39,666 bases of DNA from Cacconaster sp045641345 (GCA_045641345.1 JAZUGR010000011.1:1-39666), one strand, 5' to 3'; positions 6,233 through 14,992 are shown, counted from the stretch's first letter. Numbers and translations are program-made. Notes: a model not told the origin generated them from the letters alone.

Positions 6233-7525
6233 GAAAACGTCGACCGTGCAGCCCTTGAAATTGAAATGGCTGCGCAACTTGTTCTCCAGGAAACGCTTGT
6301 ACGGGTCGCGGATGTACTGCGGCAGATTGCAGAAGAACGCGAACGAAGGGAACCTGGTGGGCAGTTGGGTAACGAACTTGACCTTGACGAACTTTCCCTT
6401 CCACGCGGGCGGCGGGTAATTCTCTATTTCGGGCAGCATCACCTCGTTGAGCTGTGAAGTGGATATCTTTCTCGAATAATTGCCGTAAACCTCCTGCGCG
6501 GCGTCAAGCACGTCCATTATCCTCTGCTTGTTTATCACCGACGTAAAGATGATGGGAATGTCATTGAAAGGGGCTATCCTGGCCTTTATGGCCTCGGTGT
6601 ACTCCTTCATCGTATTGGCCGTCTTGTCGGGTACAAGGTCCCATTTGTTGACCACAAGCACGCATCCCTTGCGGTTGCGCACCACAAGGTTGAAGATCGA
6701 CATATCCTGCGCCTCCATACCGGTGGTGGCATCGACCATCATTATGCACACGTCGGATTCCTCGATGGCCCTGATCGACCTGAGCACCGAATAGAATTCG
6801 AGGTCTTCGGTCACCTTCGACTTGCGGCGCAGCCCGGCAGTGTCGATGAGCAGGAATTCGTGCCCGAATTTGTTGTAGTACGACGAAATCGCGTCGCGCG
6901 TGGTTCCGGCCACGGGAGTGACTATATTGCGCTCCTCACCCAACAGGGCGTTGGCAAGTGACGACTTGCCAACGTTTGGTTTGCCTATGACGGCATACTT
7001 CGGGAGGTCGGAATGTTCGTCGGCCACGGTATCCTTGGGGATACGTCTGACGATTTCGTCGAGCAGGTCGCCCGTTCCGCCGCCGGTGGCGGCCGATATG
7101 CACCACGGGTCGCCGAGCCCAAGGCCGTGGAACTCGTAGGAGCCATATATCTTGTCGCCTGTATCGACCTTGTTGACGACCAGTATCACAGGCTTGCCGC
7201 TACGTCGCAGCAGACCGGCTATCTCGGAATCGAAATCGGTGATGCCGGTATCGACCTCGACAAGAAACAGCGCAAGGTCGCACTCCTCTATCGCAATTGC
7301 CACCTGCTTGCGTATCGCATCCTCGAACACGTCGTCGGAATTGACGGTGAATCCACCCGTATCCACAACCGAAAACTCGCTGCCGCACCACTCGCAACGG
7401 CCGTAATGCCTGTCGCGGGTTACGCCAGCCGTTTCATCGACAATCGCCTGGCGGGTACCTACAAGGCGGTTGAACAAGGTTGATTTGCCCACGTTGGGGC
7501 GGCCTATTATCGCTACAAGACTCAT
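6218..7525 (-). CDS. der: Ribosome-assembly GTPase Der (EngA)
   Basis: Der is an essential GTPase with two G domains that acts in late assembly of the 50S ribosomal subunit. The first G domain starts at residue 1 with GRPNVGKS; the second carries GKPNVGKSSLANALLGEERN. Each has its DTAG/DTGG switch motif and a guanine-specificity motif (VVNKVD and VVNKWD). The C-terminal KH-like domain includes NYPPPAWKGKFVKVKFVTQL and ends in LRSHFNFKGCTVDVFLRRK. The length of 435 residues is standard. It begins 7 bases after the response-regulator stop and is probably co-transcribed with it. Its end overlaps the kinase gene by 15 bases tail to tail. Confidence 0.97.
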   Translation of the reverse strand: MSLVAIIGRPNVGKSTLFNRLVGTRQAIVDETAGVTRDRHYGRCEWCGSEFSVVDTGGFTVNSDDVFEDAIRKQVAIAIEECDLALFLVEVDTGITDFDSEIAGLLRRSGKPVILVVNKVDTGDKIYGSYEFHGLGLGDPWCISAATGGGTGDLLDEIVRRIPKDTVADEHSDLPKYAVIGKPNVGKSSLANALLGEERNIVTPVAGTTRDAISSYYNKFGHEFLLIDTAGLRRKSKVTEDLEFYSVLRSIRAIEESDVCIMMVDATTGMEAQDMSIFNLVVRNRKGCVLVVNKWDLVPDKTANTMKEYTEAIKARIAPFNDIPIIFTSVINKQRIMDVLDAAQEVYGNYSRKISTSQLNEVMLPEIENYPPPAWKGKFVKVKFVTQLPTRFPSFAFFCNLPQYIRDPYKRFLENKLRSHFNFKGCTVDVFLRRK

Positions 7526-7532
7526 ATTCCAG

Positions 7533-8693
7533 CTATATTGAAGGTATTGCGTAAGAGGTGACGTCCTCCTTGGTTATCGTGTCGCCGCAGAGAATCATAA
7601 GACGCTCCGTGACGTTGCGCAGCTCGCGTATGTTTCCGGTCCATGGGAGCCTCTGGAGTTCGGCCATGGCATCCTTGGCAACCTTCTTGACGGGGATCCC
7701 CATCTCCTCCCCTATCTGGGCCATGAAATGATTGACCAGCAGAGGAATGTCATCCCTGCGCTCGGACAGCGAAGGCACCCTCACCACTATCACGCTCAGG
7801 CGGTGGTAGAGGTCTTCGCGGAAATTGCCTCTGGCAATCTCCTCGGTGAGGTTCTTGTTGGTGGCCGCAACCACCCTGACATTGACCTTGACCTCCGAAT
7901 CCGACCCGACCCTCGAAAGCTTGTTCTCCTGGAGCACGCGCAGCACCTTGGCCTGCGCCGCAAGGCTCATATCGCCTATTTCGTCGAGGAAGAGAGTCCC
8001 CCCGTCGGCCTGCTCGAACTTGCCCTTGTGCTGTTTGAGAGCCGAAGTGAAAGCCCCCTTCTCGTGGCCGAAAAGTTCGCTCTCTATCAACTCGCCCGGT
8101 ATGGCGGCGCAGTTCACCTCCACGAACGGCATCCCCCGGCGGCGGCTCTTGTCGTGGATGCGGCGGGCCACCAGTTCCTTGCCGGTGCCGTTGGGCCCCA
8201 TTATAAGTACCCTGGCATCGGTAGGCGCCACACGGTCGATAATCTCGTTGATATGCGCCATTGCCGGTGAATCCCCCACCATACCGTAGCGGGCATCCAT
8301 CTTCTTCTTGAGGACAACCGTTTCCCTGACCAGGGAGCTCTTGTCGGTGGCGTTTTTGAGCGTGATGAGGATTCTGTTGAGGTCGAGAGGCTTTTCCAGA
8401 AAATCGTACGCTCCCCGGCGCACGCACTCCACGGCAGTTTCGATGGACCCGTGGCCCGATATCATTATCACCTGGGAGTCGATGCCCTTAGCCGCTGCAG
8501 CCTCGAGGAATTCCATACCGTCCATATTGGGCATCTTGACGTCGCAGAAAACAACGTCGAATCCCCCCTTGGAAGCCGTTTCGAGCCCGGCCGAGCCATC
8601 CTCGGCCACCTCCACCTCGTGCCCTTCGAATTCGAGAATCTCCTTCAGGGTGTTGCGGATGTTGCGCTCGTCGTCTATTACCAGTATCCTCAT
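7533..8693 (-). CDS. NtrC/NtrX-type sigma-54 response regulator lacking the DNA-binding domain
   Basis: Residues 1-115 form a receiver domain with acidic pair D7/D8, phospho-acceptor Asp51 (CDVKMPNMDG), Ser79 and Lys101. Residues about 137-375 form the AAA+ sigma-54 activation domain: Walker A GPNGTGK (166-172), Walker B LFLDEIGD (234-241) and the arginine-finger region FREDLYHRLS. The loop that touches sigma-54 reads GAFTSA (213-218) instead of the common GAFTGA. The protein stops at residue 386, right after the AAA+ lid, so the C-terminal Fis-type HTH found in most NtrC/NtrX proteins is absent; der begins 7 bases later, leaving no room for it. It probably pairs with the NtrY-like kinase across der. 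It may act from solution on sigma-54 polymerase or have another output. Divergent promoter at 8719-8726. Confidence 0.92.
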   Translation of the reverse strand: MRILVIDDERNIRNTLKEILEFEGHEVEVAEDGSAGLETASKGGFDVVFCDVKMPNMDGMEFLEAAAAKGIDSQVIMISGHGSIETAVECVRRGAYDFLEKPLDLNRILITLKNATDKSSLVRETVVLKKKMDARYGMVGDSPAMAHINEIIDRVAPTDARVLIMGPNGTGKELVARRIHDKSRRRGMPFVEVNCAAIPGELIESELFGHEKGAFTSALKQHKGKFEQADGGTLFLDEIGDMSLAAQAKVLRVLQENKLSRVGSDSEVKVNVRVVAATNKNLTEEIARGNFREDLYHRLSVIVVRVPSLSERRDDIPLLVNHFMAQIGEEMGIPVKKVAKDAMAELQRLPWTGNIRELRNVTERLMILCGDTITKEDVTSYAIPSI

Positions 8694-8718
8694 CGGGCGG
8701 GTGTTGATAAAAGTTTTG

Positions 8719-8726
8719 CAAAGATA
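8719..8726 (-). promoter_or_regulatory. -7 promoter box (TATCTTTG) for the response regulator/der operon
   Basis: Exact TAnnTTTG match on the minus strand, 26 bases before the ATG at 8693. It lies close to the opposite-facing box at 8740-8747, so both promoters share one short divergent region. Confidence 0.6.
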
Positions 8727-8739
8727 CGCATTTTTTGTC

Positions 8740-8747
8740 TACTTTTG
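8740..8747 (+). promoter_or_regulatory. -7 promoter box (TACTTTTG) for the cmk operon
   Basis: Exact TAnnTTTG match. TTTG at 8715-8718, 21 bases upstream, can serve as the -33 element. A start of transcription near 8754 favours the ATG at 8771 over the one at 8759. Confidence 0.65.
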
Positions 8748-8770
8748 TGAAGAGCAATATGCACCGTACA

Positions 8771-9469
8771 ATGCCAGGACTCATCATAGCGATAGACGGA
8801 TTTTCATCGACAGGCAAAAGCTCGTTCGCCAAGCTGATAGCCTCAAGGCTCGGCATACTCTACCTCGATTCGGGGGCCGTGTACCGCGCCATAACCCTGT
8901 ATGCCGTCGAAGCCGGCCTGGCGTCGGGCGGCAAGGTGGATGCAGCGGCCCTGGAGGAGGCGCTCCGCAGCGGCAAGGTTGACATATCCTTCGCAAAAAG
9001 CGGAGAGAGCGGCAAATTCGAAATCCAACTCGGCGGCGTCATTGTCGAAAAGCGGATACGTATGATGGATATTTCCGACAACGTAAGCCTGGTGGCGGCT
9101 CTGCCGGCGGTGCGCAATTTCGTCGATTCGATGCTGCACGCCTACGGGTCCGACGGATGCGTCATGGACGGGCGCGACATCGGCACGGCCGTCTTCCCCG
9201 ATGCGGACCTCAAGATATATATGACGGCCGACCCCCGGATAAGGGCCGGACGCAGGCTGGCCGAACTCAAGGCCAAGGGCGAAAAGGCCTCTTTCGAAGA
9301 GGTGTACAAGAATGTGCTCGAAAGGGATTACCTCGACTCGCACCGCGAAATGAATCCTCTGCGAAAGGCTCCCGATGCAGTTGAACTCGACAACAGCAAT
9401 ATGACGATGGACCAGCAGATGGAATGGCTCTCGGCTTTGCTGAAAGAAAGATTCGGAATTTCCGTCTGA
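8771..9469 (+). CDS. cmk: Cytidylate kinase
   Basis: Cytidylate kinase transfers phosphate from ATP to CMP and dCMP, feeding the CTP and dCTP pools. The P-loop is near the N-terminus (IAIDGFSSTGKSSFAKLIA). The CMP-binding region follows with YLDSGAVYRAITLYA, then DISDNVSLVAALPAVRNFVD, GCVMDGRDIGTAVFPDADLK and the lid with arginines. The 232-residue length fits the family. Two ATGs, 8759 and 8771, are in frame; I chose 8771 because a message started from the box at 8740 would leave almost no leader for 8759. It is the first gene of a tightly packed unit: its TGA shares one base with the ispH ATG at 9469. Confidence 0.96.
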   Translation: MPGLIIAIDGFSSTGKSSFAKLIASRLGILYLDSGAVYRAITLYAVEAGLASGGKVDAAALEEALRSGKVDISFAKSGESGKFEIQLGGVIVEKRIRMMDISDNVSLVAALPAVRNFVDSMLHAYGSDGCVMDGRDIGTAVFPDADLKIYMTADPRIRAGRRLAELKAKGEKASFEEVYKNVLERDYLDSHREMNPLRKAPDAVELDNSNMTMDQQMEWLSALLKERFGISV

Positions 9470-10329
9470 TGAAGGTCACCGTTGAAATCGACAAGGCTTC
9501 GGGCTTCTGCAACGGGGTGGTGCGGGCCGTACGCAAGGCCGAGGAGTATCTCGACCGCGAAAGCCGGCTTTACTCCCTCGGCGCCATCGTCCACAACTCG
9601 CTCGAACTCGAAAGGCTCAAGGCCAGGGGGCTCAGGGTACTCGACACGGCCGACCTCGAAAAACTGCACGACACCACGCTTCTGATACGGGCCCACGGGG
9701 AGCCGCCCTCCACGTACGACACCGCCAAAAGCAACAACATCCGCATCATCGACTGCACCTGTCCCGTGGTGCTCAAGTTGCAGCAGAGCGTAAAGGAAGT
9801 GTACGAGAGCATAAAGCCGGCCGGAGGTCAGGTGGTCATCTTCGGCAAGAGGGGGCATGCCGAAGTCAACGGCCTTGTGGGCCAGACAGCAGGCGAGGCC
9901 ATAGTCATCAGCGGAATCAACGAAATCGACAGGATAGATTTCAGCAAGCCCACCGCACTCTTCTCCCAAACCACCAAGGACCCCGAAGAATACTCTGCCA
10001 TATGCCGCGAATTCTCGCGCCGTGGCAGCAACGTCAAGTTCTTCGACACCATCTGCCGGCAGGTGGCATCACGGCACAAGTCACTCGTATCTTTCGCCGA
10101 AAGCCACTCCGCAATCATCTTCGTGAGCGGTGCGGAGAGTTCGAACGGCAAGGTCCTGTTCGATTTGTGCCGCAGTGTCAACGGCAGGTCGCACCACATA
10201 GAGAACGCCTCGCAGATAAAGCGCGGCTGGTTCAACGACGGCGACTCGATAGGGGTCTGCGGAGCAACCTCAACCCCGAAATGGCAACTGGAAGAAATAG
10301 TCTCTGCAATATTGAAATATCAGGATTGA
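9469..10329 (+). CDS. ispH: 4-hydroxy-3-methylbut-2-enyl diphosphate reductase IspH
   Basis: IspH is the last enzyme of the MEP pathway and reduces HMBPP to IPP and DMAPP with a [4Fe-4S] cluster. The three cluster cysteines are visible: Cys14 (SGFCNGVVRA), Cys98 (DCTCPVV, with an extra Cys96 next to it) and Cys196 (FFDTICRQVA). Substrate-binding histidines are present at His42 (VHNS), His76 (RAHGE) and His130 (GHAEVNG), with the proton-relay Glu at 132. The length of 286 residues is usual for a stand-alone IspH; there is no fused S1 domain. It overlaps cmk by one base and is followed one base later by the ABC ATPase gene. Confidence 0.96.
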   Translation: MKVTVEIDKASGFCNGVVRAVRKAEEYLDRESRLYSLGAIVHNSLELERLKARGLRVLDTADLEKLHDTTLLIRAHGEPPSTYDTAKSNNIRIIDCTCPVVLKLQQSVKEVYESIKPAGGQVVIFGKRGHAEVNGLVGQTAGEAIVISGINEIDRIDFSKPTALFSQTTKDPEEYSAICREFSRRGSNVKFFDTICRQVASRHKSLVSFAESHSAIIFVSGAESSNGKVLFDLCRSVNGRSHHIENASQIKRGWFNDGDSIGVCGATSTPKWQLEEIVSAILKYQD

Positions 10330-10330
10330 A

Positions 10331-11191
10331 ATGCTCGAATGCATTGACATAACAAAACGGTTCGGCAGCGTCACGGCCCTCGATGCCATAAATCTCTCCA
10401 TACCCGAGGGGAGGATATTCGGACTGCTCGGACCCAACGGCGCCGGCAAAACCACGCTGATACGCATAATCAACCGCATAATCATACCCACGGATGGGAA
10501 GGTGGTGCTCGACGGCAAACCGGTGACCGACCTTATGGTGCGCTCGATAGGATATCTGCCCGAAGAGCGCGGTCTGTACCGCAAAATGAAGGTGGGAGAG
10601 CAATGCATCTACCTTGCAAGGCTGAAAGGGATGAGTACCGAAGATGCGGCGCGGCAGCTCAAGTGGTGGTTCACCCGTTTCGGGATACACGGATGGTGGA
10701 ACCGGAAAGTCGAGGAACTCTCCAAAGGAATGGCGCAGAAAATCCAGTTCATCACCACAGTGCTCCACAATCCCAAGCTCATAATTCTCGACGAGCCGTT
10801 CTCGGGCTTCGATCCGGTGAACGCCAGGCTTGTCCGCAGCGAAATCCTGAGGCTTCGTGACGAGGGGGCGTCAATCGTACTCTCGACGCACAATATGGAA
10901 TCGGTCGAGGAGCTGTGCGATGAGATAGCACTCATCAACAAATCGCACCTGGTGGTATGCGGCGGCACTTCGGAGATACGCCGCCGGTATGGTGAAGACA
11001 AGGTTGAAATAATCTATACCGACTCCGACGGAAGGCACACCGAGGTGGTTGAAGGTCAGGAAAGCGGCAATGCGCGCCTGAGGGAGCTTTCGTCGCGCGG
11101 CGCCACCGTCAATTCCTATCGGGAACTGATACCCGGGATGAACGACATATTCATAAGGCTCGTGACCGGGCAAAAGGAGGCAGCACAATGA
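10331..11191 (+). CDS. ABC exporter ATP-binding protein, NatA-like
   Basis: ATPase subunit of a two-gene ABC exporter. Walker A is GPNGAGKTT (about residues 34-42), the Q-loop region reads YLPEERGLYRKM, the signature is a variant LSKGMAQK in place of LSGGQ, Walker B is LIILDEPFSGFDP, and the switch histidine is in LSTHNME. The last 70 residues form the extra C-terminal domain seen in NatA-type ATPases. The next gene overlaps by ATGA (11188-11191) and encodes the membrane partner. The substrate cannot be told from sequence; NatAB relatives export sodium or hydrophobic compounds. Confidence 0.9.
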   Translation: MLECIDITKRFGSVTALDAINLSIPEGRIFGLLGPNGAGKTTLIRIINRIIIPTDGKVVLDGKPVTDLMVRSIGYLPEERGLYRKMKVGEQCIYLARLKGMSTEDAARQLKWWFTRFGIHGWWNRKVEELSKGMAQKIQFITTVLHNPKLIILDEPFSGFDPVNARLVRSEILRLRDEGASIVLSTHNMESVEELCDEIALINKSHLVVCGGTSEIRRRYGEDKVEIIYTDSDGRHTEVVEGQESGNARLRELSSRGATVNSYRELIPGMNDIFIRLVTGQKEAAQ

Positions 11192-12495
11192 ACGTCGGAA
11201 ACATATGGCTTGTAACAGGCAGGGAGTATACGGTCCGCGTACGCAAGAGGTCCTTCATCATAACCACCCTTATCACACCGGTTCTCCTCGGAGTGCTCAT
11301 CGCCCTGCCGGTAATGATCACCCTGTGGGGCGGAGGCGGAACTTCCCGCATCAAGATAGTTGACCCCACGGGCACGGTGATGCGATATCTCGAAAACAGC
11401 GACCATATGGCTTTCGAGGAGGCATCAGCGCAGGAAGCCGCAGAGGCGCCCGCCAGCCTTCTCGAGGACCCTTCGATCCACGCGGTGGTGATCATCTCGC
11501 AGTTCGACGAAAACAACGAGGTCAAGGTCACCTCATACTCCGGAGAGCCGCTCAGTATGGAAATCAAGAACGCATTGAAGGGAGCTGTCGGCAAGGCCGT
11601 CGAAGACCGCAAACTCGCAGCCTACGACATGCAGGGGCTGCGCGAAATCATTGCCGCGGCAAAGACGGACATCCATATAAACGCGATTACGGTGGGCGAC
11701 GACGGCTCCGAGAAAAAGGACACCGTCGAAATCTATATGATCCTTTCGTACCTGATGAGCTTTCTCATCTATACGTTCGTGTTCCTGTTCGGCACTATGG
11801 TGATGCGCAGCGTGATGGACGAAAAGGGGAGCCGGGTTGTCGAAATAATAATATCCTCCGTCGACAGCATCGACCTGATGATAGGCAAGATTGTGGGAGT
11901 GGCCCTCGTTGCCCTTACGCAGTTCGCCCTGTGGATCATTCTCACGATGGCCGTCGCCGGAGGGATTTCGGCGTTCGCAGTCCGTGACATAACCGAGGCC
12001 CTCCAGGCCGGAGCCGCGGATGCGCAGGCCATCGGCGGGATGGAGGTGATAGAAATGCTGCAGGGGATAAACTGGCTGCAGATAATCCTGTGCTTCCTGA
12101 TATATTTCCTCCTTGGATATCTGCTCTATGCCGCAATGTTCGCCGCCATAGGCGCGGCCTGCGACAGCGAAACCGACACCAACCAGCTCCAGATGCCTGT
12201 GACGGTGCCTCTGATAATAGGCCTGTTCATAATGCTGCACACGTTCGAACACCCGGGCAGCAGCCTGTCATTCTGGGCATCCATGATCCCCTGGACCTCA
12301 CCTATGGTGATGCTGGCCCGCATCCCGTTCGGGGTTGTACCTCCCTGGCAGCTGATTCTTTCGATGACGATCCTCGCCCTGACATTCGCTGGCACGGCGT
12401 GGGTATCCGCCAAAATCTACAGGACCGGTATCCTGATGTATGGCAAGAAAACCTCCTTCCGCGATTTATTGAAATGGATAAAACAACAAAACTGA
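11188..12495 (+). CDS. ABC exporter permease, NatB/ABC-2 type
   Basis: Membrane partner of the preceding ATPase. One N-terminal membrane helix follows REYTVRVRKRSFIITTLITP. A large extracytoplasmic domain (about residues 45-180) follows, then five or so helices from about residue 185 to 420. The stretch VMDEKGSRVVEIIISSV is the hallmark of the NatB/YhaP branch of ABC-2 permeases, where it follows the helix after the large loop. Length 435 is typical. Its TGA overlaps the start of the next gene by one base. Substrate unknown; efflux of sodium, bile salts or drugs would fit a gut bacterium, but that is inference. Confidence 0.9.
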   Translation: MNVGNIWLVTGREYTVRVRKRSFIITTLITPVLLGVLIALPVMITLWGGGGTSRIKIVDPTGTVMRYLENSDHMAFEEASAQEAAEAPASLLEDPSIHAVVIISQFDENNEVKVTSYSGEPLSMEIKNALKGAVGKAVEDRKLAAYDMQGLREIIAAAKTDIHINAITVGDDGSEKKDTVEIYMILSYLMSFLIYTFVFLFGTMVMRSVMDEKGSRVVEIIISSVDSIDLMIGKIVGVALVALTQFALWIILTMAVAGGISAFAVRDITEALQAGAADAQAIGGMEVIEMLQGINWLQIILCFLIYFLLGYLLYAAMFAAIGAACDSETDTNQLQMPVTVPLIIGLFIMLHTFEHPGSSLSFWASMIPWTSPMVMLARIPFGVVPPWQLILSMTILALTFAGTAWVSAKIYRTGILMYGKKTSFRDLLKWIKQQN

Positions 12496-13232
12496 TGAAA
12501 AAATATCTGCCCGCAGTGATTCTATGCCTGGTCTGCCTGCCGGCCATGGCGCAAATATCCTACAAGTGGACCCCTGTGGCGGTCGACTCCACATACTCCG
12601 TGATAAAGGACTCGACAGCCACCTATATAATCAGGAAGTTCGACCCTATGCTCGCCCCGATATACGAGACAATCGGCACGTCCGACGATGAGTACGCGGC
12701 AAAACGTCCCGAAAGCGGTCTCTCCAATTTCGTGGCCGACGTAATCCGGCAGAGAGCTGAAAAGGAGTGCGGCCGCAAGGTGCATCTGGCCATGACCAAT
12801 TTCGGAGGCATCCGCACAAGTCTCCCCAAAGGCAACGTCACCCTGTACGACATTATGTCCATATTCCCGTTCAAGAACTACATAGAGGTATTCGACATCA
12901 AGGGCGAGGACCTCGTCCGTTTCTTCAACCGCAACGCCCGCAATCCCGAAGCGCTCAGCGGAGTCAAGCTGGTGGTGACCGACGGCCGCGTGGAAAGCCT
13001 CGAAGTGGGCGGAAAGCCCGTATGCAGCGACAGCACCTACACCTTCGCATCGATTGATTTCCTGATCGACGGCGGCGACGGTGTCACCTTCCGCAATATG
13101 GTCGGCCGCAAATCGACCGGCGTGCTCATACGCACCGCCATCGAGGACCACATAAGGCAGCTTACCTCGGAAGGCGGGACACTGCATCTGGAAAGCGACG
13201 GCCGGGTAATTATCAACCGCAAAAACAAATGA
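12495..13232 (+). CDS. Exported stand-alone 5'-nucleotidase C-terminal domain protein
   Basis: The product (245 residues) has a signal peptide, MKKYLPAVILCLVCLPAMA, then the substrate-binding C-terminal domain of UshA-type 5'-nucleotidases and nothing else. Landmarks are ESGLSNFVADVIRQRA, LAMTNFGGIRTSLPKGNVTL, YDIMSIFPFKNYIEVFDIKG and the nucleoside-stacking region FLIDGGDGVTF. The metal-binding catalytic domain is encoded by the very next gene, which has its own signal peptide. The two probably meet in the periplasm to make one nucleotidase. The ATG at 12495 overlaps the permease stop and begins exactly at the signal peptide, so it is preferred to in-frame starts further upstream. Confidence 0.9.
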   Translation: MKKYLPAVILCLVCLPAMAQISYKWTPVAVDSTYSVIKDSTATYIIRKFDPMLAPIYETIGTSDDEYAAKRPESGLSNFVADVIRQRAEKECGRKVHLAMTNFGGIRTSLPKGNVTLYDIMSIFPFKNYIEVFDIKGEDLVRFFNRNARNPEALSGVKLVVTDGRVESLEVGGKPVCSDSTYTFASIDFLIDGGDGVTFRNMVGRKSTGVLIRTAIEDHIRQLTSEGGTLHLESDGRVIINRKNK

Positions 13233-14068
13233 CGATGAAAAGATACGTAATTGCGGCATTCGTTGCCATAATATGTTTGAGTACGGCTTCGGCGCAAAGG
13301 CTTGTCATACTGCACACCAACGACACTCACAGCCAGATTCCCACAATCAAGGTCGGGCCGCGCAAGGGCCTCGGAGGGGTTGAGCAGCGCCTGCAGCTGA
13401 TAAACGAAATCCGCGGGCAATACGGCAAGGACAAGGTCCTCCTGCTCGACGGCGGCGACTACGACCAGGGCACCCCGTACTTCACGATGGCCCGCGGCGA
13501 AGTGGAGATAGAACTGATGGACGCCCTTGGGTATGACGTGGCGACCCTCGGCAACCACGAATTCGACAACGGGCAGGAAGAGCTTGCGAGCCGTCTTGAC
13601 AGGGCGCTTTTCAAGACTGTAACCTGCAACTACGACTTCTCGGCCACTCCACTGAAGAATGTGGTCAAACCATATGTCATCGTCCGCCGCGGAGGGATGA
13701 AGATCGGCATCATCGGAGCCACATCACATCTTGCAACCTGTGTGGCCAAAGCCAACCTGGAAGGTCTCAAGCAGCTCAACGCCACGGTCGAAATCAACAG
13801 ATGGGCCGATTATCTGAAGAACCGCAGACATTGCGACCTGGTGATTCTCCTCTCCCACCTTGGATATGCACTCGAATACCGCACGGAGGAATCTCCCGAC
13901 GACAGGTACGTTGCCGCCCACTCGAGGAATCTCGACCTTATAATCGGAGGTCATACCCACACTATGCTCAAGAGCGCCAAGGAAGTGGCCGACCTCGACG
14001 GCAGGATGATACCCATAATGCAGGTCGGCAGCCAGGGATGCGCCGTAGGCAAACTGGAGATTTTTTAG
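13229..14068 (+). CDS. Exported 5'-nucleotidase catalytic (metallophosphoesterase) domain protein
   Basis: After a signal peptide (MTMKRYVIAAFVAIICLSTASA) comes a calcineurin-like metallophosphoesterase domain with the two-metal site: HTNDTHS (Asp32, His34), LDGGDYDQGT (Asp74, Asp77), LGNHEFDNG (Asn109, His110), a later histidine in SHLGY, and GGHTHT. It is the N-terminal half of a UshA-type 5'-nucleotidase without the C-terminal domain, which lies in the gene just upstream; ATGA overlap at 13229-13232. Together they could hydrolyse nucleoside monophosphates or UDP-sugars in the periplasm. ATG 13235 is an alternative start two codons in. It is the last gene of the cmk unit; 63 bases separate it from the sigma factor gene. 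Confidence 0.92.
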   Translation: MTMKRYVIAAFVAIICLSTASAQRLVILHTNDTHSQIPTIKVGPRKGLGGVEQRLQLINEIRGQYGKDKVLLLDGGDYDQGTPYFTMARGEVEIELMDALGYDVATLGNHEFDNGQEELASRLDRALFKTVTCNYDFSATPLKNVVKPYVIVRRGGMKIGIIGATSHLATCVAKANLEGLKQLNATVEINRWADYLKNRRHCDLVILLSHLGYALEYRTEESPDDRYVAAHSRNLDLIIGGHTHTMLKSAKEVADLDGRMIPIMQVGSQGCAVGKLEIF

Positions 14069-14131
14069 ACAGTCTTGAAACCTTTTGCCCCGGAGAGCGT
14101 ATATTGAGTAGAACAGAAGTTTGCAGAAAAG

Positions 14132-14992
14132 ATGAGACAACTTAAGATTACAAAATCAATCACCAACCGCGAGAGCGCATCTCTCGACAAGTACCTGCAG
14201 GAGATCGGACGCGAGGAACTGATTACCGTCGAGGAGGAAGTGGAACTGGCGCAGCGCATCCGCAAAGGCGACCAGGCCGCACTCGAAAAGCTCACAAAGG
14301 CCAATCTGAGATTCGTGGTTTCGGTGGCGAAACAATATCAGAACCAGGGCATCAGCCTGCCCGACCTCATAAACGAAGGCAACCTGGGCCTCATCAAGGC
14401 CGCCGAGAAGTTCGACGAAACAAGGGGATTCAAGTTCATATCCTATGCCGTGTGGTGGATTCGCCAGAGCATTCTCCAGGCATTGGCAGAGCAGAGCCGC
14501 ATAGTGCGTCTTCCGCTGAACCAGGTCGGGTCGCTCAACAAGATAAACAAGGCTCTCTCCAAGTTCGAGCAGGAGCACGAACGCATGCCGTCGGCCGACG
14601 AACTGGCCGAACTGATCGACATACCGCCCGAGAAGATAGCCGACACAATGCGGGTATCGGGCCGCCACGTATCTGTGGACGCCCCGTTCGTGGAAGGCGA
14701 AGACAACAGTCTGCTCGACGTGCTTGTCAACCCCGACTCCCCCAATGCCGACCGCGGCCTCGTGAACGAATCCCTCAACAAGGAAATCGAGCGTGCGCTC
14801 TCAACCCTTACCGAAAGGGAGCGTGACATAATCAGATATTTCTTCGGCATCGGATGTCAGGAAATGACGCTCGAGGAAATAGGCGAAAAGTTCGGCCTCA
14901 CGCGCGAGCGTGTGCGCCAGATAAAGGAAAAGGCTGTCCGCAGGCTGCGCCACAGCGCCAGAAGCAAACTGCTGAAAAGCTATCTCGGATAA
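14132..14992 (+). CDS. rpoD: Primary RNA polymerase sigma factor (RpoD/SigA), short Bacteroidota form
   Basis: Housekeeping sigma-70 that directs polymerase to the TAnnTTTG promoters listed here. At 286 residues it lacks region 1.1 and the non-conserved insert, as is normal for Bacteroidota. Region 1.2 is LDKYLQEIGREELIT. Region 2 is LTKANLRFVVSVAKQYQNQG to FISYAVWWIRQSILQALAEQ. Region 3 begins at SRIVRLP. Region 4 has LTERERDIIRYFFG and the -35-type HTH MTLEEIGEKFGLTRERVRQI. I see no good -7 box in the 63 bases upstream, so it may be read through from the nucleotidase genes or use a promoter further up. The symporter gene starts on the base after its stop. Confidence 0.96.
   Translation: MRQLKITKSITNRESASLDKYLQEIGREELITVEEEVELAQRIRKGDQAALEKLTKANLRFVVSVAKQYQNQGISLPDLINEGNLGLIKAAEKFDETRGFKFISYAVWWIRQSILQALAEQSRIVRLPLNQVGSLNKINKALSKFEQEHERMPSADELAELIDIPPEKIADTMRVSGRHVSVDAPFVEGEDNSLLDVLVNPDSPNADRGLVNESLNKEIERALSTLTERERDIIRYFFGIGCQEMTLEEIGEKFGLTRERVRQIKEKAVRRLRHSARSKLLKSYLG

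Noticed and set aside
14069..14131. A dedicated sigma factor promoter in the 63-base gap
   Set aside because: No TAnnTTTG match was found; near misses such as GAAGTTTG differ at the key TA.
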